Below are positions 61,634-64,000 of a stretch of 64,000 nt of DNA, one piece after another; position 1 is the first letter of the stretch; each line of letters opens with the position of its first letter. This stretch comes from Megasphaera sp. MJR8396C (GTDB lineage: Bacteria > Bacillota > Negativicutes > Veillonellales > Megasphaeraceae). The translations under genes and the position numbers were made by a program. The stretch is taken from positions 30,762-94,761 of the forward strand of contig NZ_KQ958143.1 in the NCBI RefSeq assembly GCF_001546855.1, given 5' to 3'. The notes beneath the pieces were generated by a model. That model was not told the origin of the DNA, did no database searches, and saw only the letters and a list, made by a program, of their open reading frames with translations.

Positions 61634-62413
61634 TCAATCGTCGCCCTGGCGCAGGCGGTGGCAGTACATACAGTAATTGACATACCATACTTCAATGAGA
61701 ACGAAGTAAGGCATCATAGACTGGAAGGGAACGCGCTCCTCGTCCTTATCGTAGAGTTGGAACTGGCCCGGAGAAATATAGAAATTAACCGTCGACAACG
61801 AGGCCAGGGTATTGTCGTGGAGCCTGGTAATGGAAATAAAGGGAATGTCTCTTGCCTTCAAAAGATGGCCTAATTCAGTAACCGCCGGTGACTCCCCGGA
61901 AAAAGAGACGATGATGAACAAATCATCTTTCGTCAGCGAATGGACGAGATTGCGGAATTCTTCCCGCGCCGGCACATCGTAGATCAAAATATTGTCGTAG
62001 AAAAAGAGGCGTTTCAATTCCTGAACGACGTTATTTTGCACATAGCCCGACGAATAGGTAAAAATCCGATTGGCTTCATGGATGAGAGAACTGGCCCGGT
62101 CAAAGTTAAGACTGCAGACCTTATCGACGGTCTGAGCATAAAATCGGTTCAGCCCTTCCAACGTATTGGTATCATACTCGACAGCAGGGGCCTGTTCCCG
62201 TTTGAGGAGCAATTTGAATTCACCGAAGCCTTCGAGTCCCAACTTTTGCGCAAAGCGAACGATGGTCGTCGTCGACACGTTGCAGGCCCGGGCCAATTCA
62301 TGAATCGAACTGCGGCGGACGGCGGCCCGGTGCTGGACGATATACTTCCAAATTCCCATATCGGTATTGTTCAATTCTTGTCGGTGTTCATTGATGAGTT
62401 CCTCCAGTGCCAT
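61634..62413 (-). CDS. RpiR-family transcriptional regulator
   Basis: A 259-residue regulator with an N-terminal RpiR helix-turn-helix (RRSSIHELARACNVSTTTIVRFAQKLGLEGFGEFK) and a C-terminal SIS sugar-phosphate domain (IIVSFSGESPAVTELGHLL). It lies between the hexokinase and the alpha-glucoside operon on the same strand and is the obvious candidate to bind the twin operators. GGGAGGAGCGG precedes the ATG. RpiR proteins can repress or activate; the operators sit far upstream of the promoters, which favours activation. Confidence 0.94.
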   Translation of the reverse strand: MALEELINEHRQELNNTDMGIWKYIVQHRAAVRRSSIHELARACNVSTTTIVRFAQKLGLEGFGEFKLLLKREQAPAVEYDTNTLEGLNRFYAQTVDKVCSLNFDRASSLIHEANRIFTYSSGYVQNNVVQELKRLFFYDNILIYDVPAREEFRNLVHSLTKDDLFIIVSFSGESPAVTELGHLLKARDIPFISITRLHDNTLASLSTVNFYISPGQFQLYDKDEERVPFQSMMPYFVLIEVWYVNYCMYCHRLRQGDD

Positions 62414-62430
62414 GGCCGCTCCTCCCTTGC

Positions 62431-62462
62431 AAAAAAGACCCTTGCGGAGATTTCCGCAAGGG
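62431..62462 (-). terminator. Terminator after hexokinase 2
   Basis: CCCTTGCGGA-GATT-TCCGCAAGGG with TCTTTTTT following on the minus strand. The rpiR start codon is only about 20 nt further on, so rpiR may be expressed by partial read-through. Confidence 0.9.
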
Positions 62463-62522
62463 CCGGAATTATGCTTTTATTATAAAAAATTAGGAGAAGC
62501 GCGTCAAGGGCACGGCCATCCG

Positions 62523-63761
62523 TCAAACGCAGAGGGCAGCGGCAATGGCGGCCCCGATCGAGGCACCGTGGCTGTTGGGCACGATGTGGATGGGCGTTCC
62601 TTCGGAAAGGCCCATGCAGGAACGGCAGACGGCGCCTTCAATGACACTGGGGACACCGGCGATTTTTTCGACAAGGCTGCCTTCAATGGCAATGGCCTGC
62701 TCTTTGAGTTCCTCTTCGCCGGCCAAATGGCCGAGAATGCCGAAGCTGGCAGCGCCGATCATCTGTGCCGCCCGCGTAAAGACGTCTTGGCCCAAGGCAC
62801 AGAGACCTTCTTTTTGTTCCGGCGTCACATCAAAGCCGAGGACGTCGCGGACCGTCTTTTCACCGGAGAAGAGTTCATTCATGCAGCGCGTCGTAAAACG
62901 AGGAATGTCGTCACAATCCAGATAATCCATCAAAATAACGCGGAAGAGCTCGTTTAAGTAACGGCCGCCGATCATCTTTTCAAAGCAGTGGTCACCAGGC
63001 TGCTGCGATTCTTCGTCGACGCGGCGATCCCATTCCGTACGAGGTCCGCCCGTAAAGCCAGCCGCTTCTAAGTTAACAATCATCTTAAGGGCCGGTTCGT
63101 AATAGCACATGTTGAAGCCCGTACCGCAGACGATACCGATTTGCGCCGGGTTATGCTGATAGACAGACGACAAGAGGGTCGCCGTCGTATCATTCAAGAG
63201 GGCCACAGGTTCAATGCGGTCCATCCCGTTGCGAACGAGGGCTTCTTTGAGCAGGCCGTTGATCGACTTTCCGGCAACGCCGGGAACATCGATTTCTTTC
63301 GACCAGGCGATGAGGCTGGCATCCTTGGCCGACGTCTGATTGACGGCAAAGGAAAAGGTGAAGCCCAACTTATAGGCCTTATTGCCGCCGGCAGCTTCTT
63401 TTACGATTCTCGCAATGAAGTCAAACAAGGCCTCTGCCGTCGTCGACGACGTCGTATAGTCGTAATCGTCGCTTCGCAGCGGTTTCGCTACCTTGGTTTC
63501 AATCGTAAATCCGTCTGCACCTTTTAAAGTAATGCGCGAAGCCCGGACATTGGTACCGCCGAAATCGAGGGCCATGAAGGTCCCCGTTTCCTGTCCCGTA
63601 GGAAGTCCCAAATAGGTGTGAAGTGCCGAAAGAGAACTGTCTCTTCCTGCCAGGGCATCTTCTGCCGTCTGGCGGAAATCCTGAGCCAAGCGGCATAACT
63701 CAGTTCCGTCTAATTTCAATTCCTGCTGCATCGTCTTAAAGTCCTTTATCATGTCTGCCAT
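62523..63761 (-). CDS. Eukaryotic-type hexokinase (second copy)
   Basis: A 412-residue classical-fold hexokinase, paralogue of the gene at 16245-17516. Motifs: FMALDFGGTNVRASRITL, LIAWSKEIDVPGVAGKS, VALLNDTTATLLSSVYQ with the catalytic Asp, and IGIVCGTGFNMCYYEP. It should phosphorylate free glucose released by the GH13 enzyme, giving glucose-6-phosphate. It shares a promoter architecture with the alpha-glucoside operon: operator at 63875-63900, then a TTGTAT -35 box. AGGAGG lies 9 nt before the ATG. Confidence 0.93.
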   Translation of the reverse strand: MADMIKDFKTMQQELKLDGTELCRLAQDFRQTAEDALAGRDSSLSALHTYLGLPTGQETGTFMALDFGGTNVRASRITLKGADGFTIETKVAKPLRSDDYDYTTSSTTAEALFDFIARIVKEAAGGNKAYKLGFTFSFAVNQTSAKDASLIAWSKEIDVPGVAGKSINGLLKEALVRNGMDRIEPVALLNDTTATLLSSVYQHNPAQIGIVCGTGFNMCYYEPALKMIVNLEAAGFTGGPRTEWDRRVDEESQQPGDHCFEKMIGGRYLNELFRVILMDYLDCDDIPRFTTRCMNELFSGEKTVRDVLGFDVTPEQKEGLCALGQDVFTRAAQMIGAASFGILGHLAGEEELKEQAIAIEGSLVEKIAGVPSVIEGAVCRSCMGLSEGTPIHIVPNSHGASIGAAIAAALCV

Positions 63762-63803
63762 CGCTATAGGCCTCCTGTCTGTACGTTAAACATCTATGCC
63801 TTC

Positions 63804-63832
63804 ATCATAAAGGAAAAGCCCCGGGAATACAA
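63804..63832 (-). promoter_or_regulatory. Promoter of hexokinase 2
   Basis: The minus strand has TTGTAT (63827-63832), a 17-nt spacer and TATGAT (63804-63809). Its -35 box and next bases match those of the alpha-glucoside promoter. Confidence 0.75.
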
Positions 63833-63874
63833 CCGACAGCGGCCGCTTTGTTCCCATAAAACCTCATTGGATAG

Positions 63875-63900
63875 TGGTACAAATTACGAACTTCGGTACA
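63875..63900 (-). promoter_or_regulatory. 26-bp operator upstream of hexokinase 2
   Basis: Second copy of the TGTACC-N14-TGTACC element (minus strand), 23/26 identical to 61606-61631 and also exactly 42 nt before the -35 box. Confidence 0.8.
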
Positions 63901-63921
63901 CCTTCATCATGATACAAGAAA

Positions 63922-63960
63922 AGGGACTGTGCATGAAGATATCATTCATGCACAGTCCCT
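63922..63960 (-). terminator. Terminator of the tRNA gene at the window edge
   Basis: A perfect 16-bp stem, AGGGACTGTGCATGAA and its reverse complement, with TTTTCTTGT after it on the minus strand, just past the tRNA 3' end. Confidence 0.9.
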
Positions 63961-63970
63961 GAATAAAATT

Positions 63971-64000
63971 TGGTGGGCGATAACAGGATCGAACTGCTGA
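63971..64000 (-). tRNA. 3' end of a tRNA gene (identity not determinable)
   Basis: The minus strand ends the window with AGCAG-TTCGATC-CTGTT, a T-arm of five pairs, followed by ATCGCCC (acceptor 3' strand), discriminator A and encoded CCA. The acceptor 5' strand would be GGGCGAT. The anticodon lies outside the window, so the amino acid cannot be named. Confidence 0.88.

Noticed and set aside
63922..63960. Perfect 16-bp inverted repeat as a mobile-element end or CRISPR repeat
   Set aside because: It occurs once, directly after a tRNA 3' end, and has a T tract on the transcribed strand, so it is a terminator.

Overview
The window reads as a stretch of chromosome from a Gram-negative-type Firmicute of the class Negativicutes, most likely Megasphaera or a close relative. 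The reasons are an outer-membrane porin with an N-terminal SLH domain (55377-56786), a T-box leader on a branched-chain amino acid gene, many acyl-CoA and 4-hydroxybutyrate fermentation enzymes, RseC and LUD proteins, a selenocysteine tRNA and moderate GC. The genus call is inference from gene content. There is no phage, insertion sequence or CRISPR array.

Layout. 1-3.2 kb: start of ilvC behind a T-box, a DUF815 ATPase, and folP behind a structured leader. 3.3-10.2 kb: a YgiD-type dioxygenase, then a visibly more AT-rich catabolic cluster (CitMHS transporter, family III CoA-transferase, a split AtuA protein) with its own sigma-54 activator. 10.4-17.5 kb: a YhaN/YhaO-like SMC-type nuclease pair coupled to a MocR regulator, and a eukaryotic-type hexokinase. 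17.6-21.3 kb: thiS-thiG-thiH and a ThiE/TenI gene with no TPP riboswitch, plus a nicotinamidase-like hydrolase. 21.4-26.5 kb: RseC, LUD and PaaI genes, a probably Fur-controlled DUF3793-flavodoxin pair, and a glucose-type PTS permease. 26.5-36.5 kb: 4-hydroxybutyrate dehydrogenase, tRNA-Sec, 3-hydroxyacyl-CoA dehydrogenase, a GntR/KduD divergent pair, DUF134-Mrp, alkaline phosphatase, a ROK kinase and nagA.

36.5-37.0 kb holds no gene but has a dense cluster of DnaA boxes. Beyond it come a small unknown gene and dinB, a LysR regulator, an organophosphate sensing and uptake system (UhpT/PgtP-like transporter, PhnD-like lipoprotein, histidine kinase, NarL-type regulator), an NlpC/P60 peptidoglycan hydrolase, a GGGtGRT/Fe-S scaffold pair with a LysR gene, and a three-gene module of a 22-residue-repeat protein, a MoxR-like AAA+ ATPase and a metallopeptidase-VWA fusion (48304-51598). 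51.8-55.2 kb is a four-carbon sugar-acid pathway (PdxA2, DUF1537 kinase, DeoR). 55.4-63.8 kb is an alpha-glucoside locus: PTS permease, GH13 glucosidase, HAD phosphatase and porin in one operon, an RpiR regulator, and a second hexokinase. A tRNA gene is cut by the right edge.

The strongest new signals are regulatory. Two nearly identical 26-bp elements lie exactly 42 nt upstream of look-alike promoters driving the alpha-glucoside operon and its hexokinase. Two DeoR-type elements sit at matched positions in two promoters of the sugar-acid pathway. The DnaA-box cluster lies away from any replication gene. Coordinates, motif counts and spacings were read by eye from the sequence; family names rest on recognised motifs, not on database searches.
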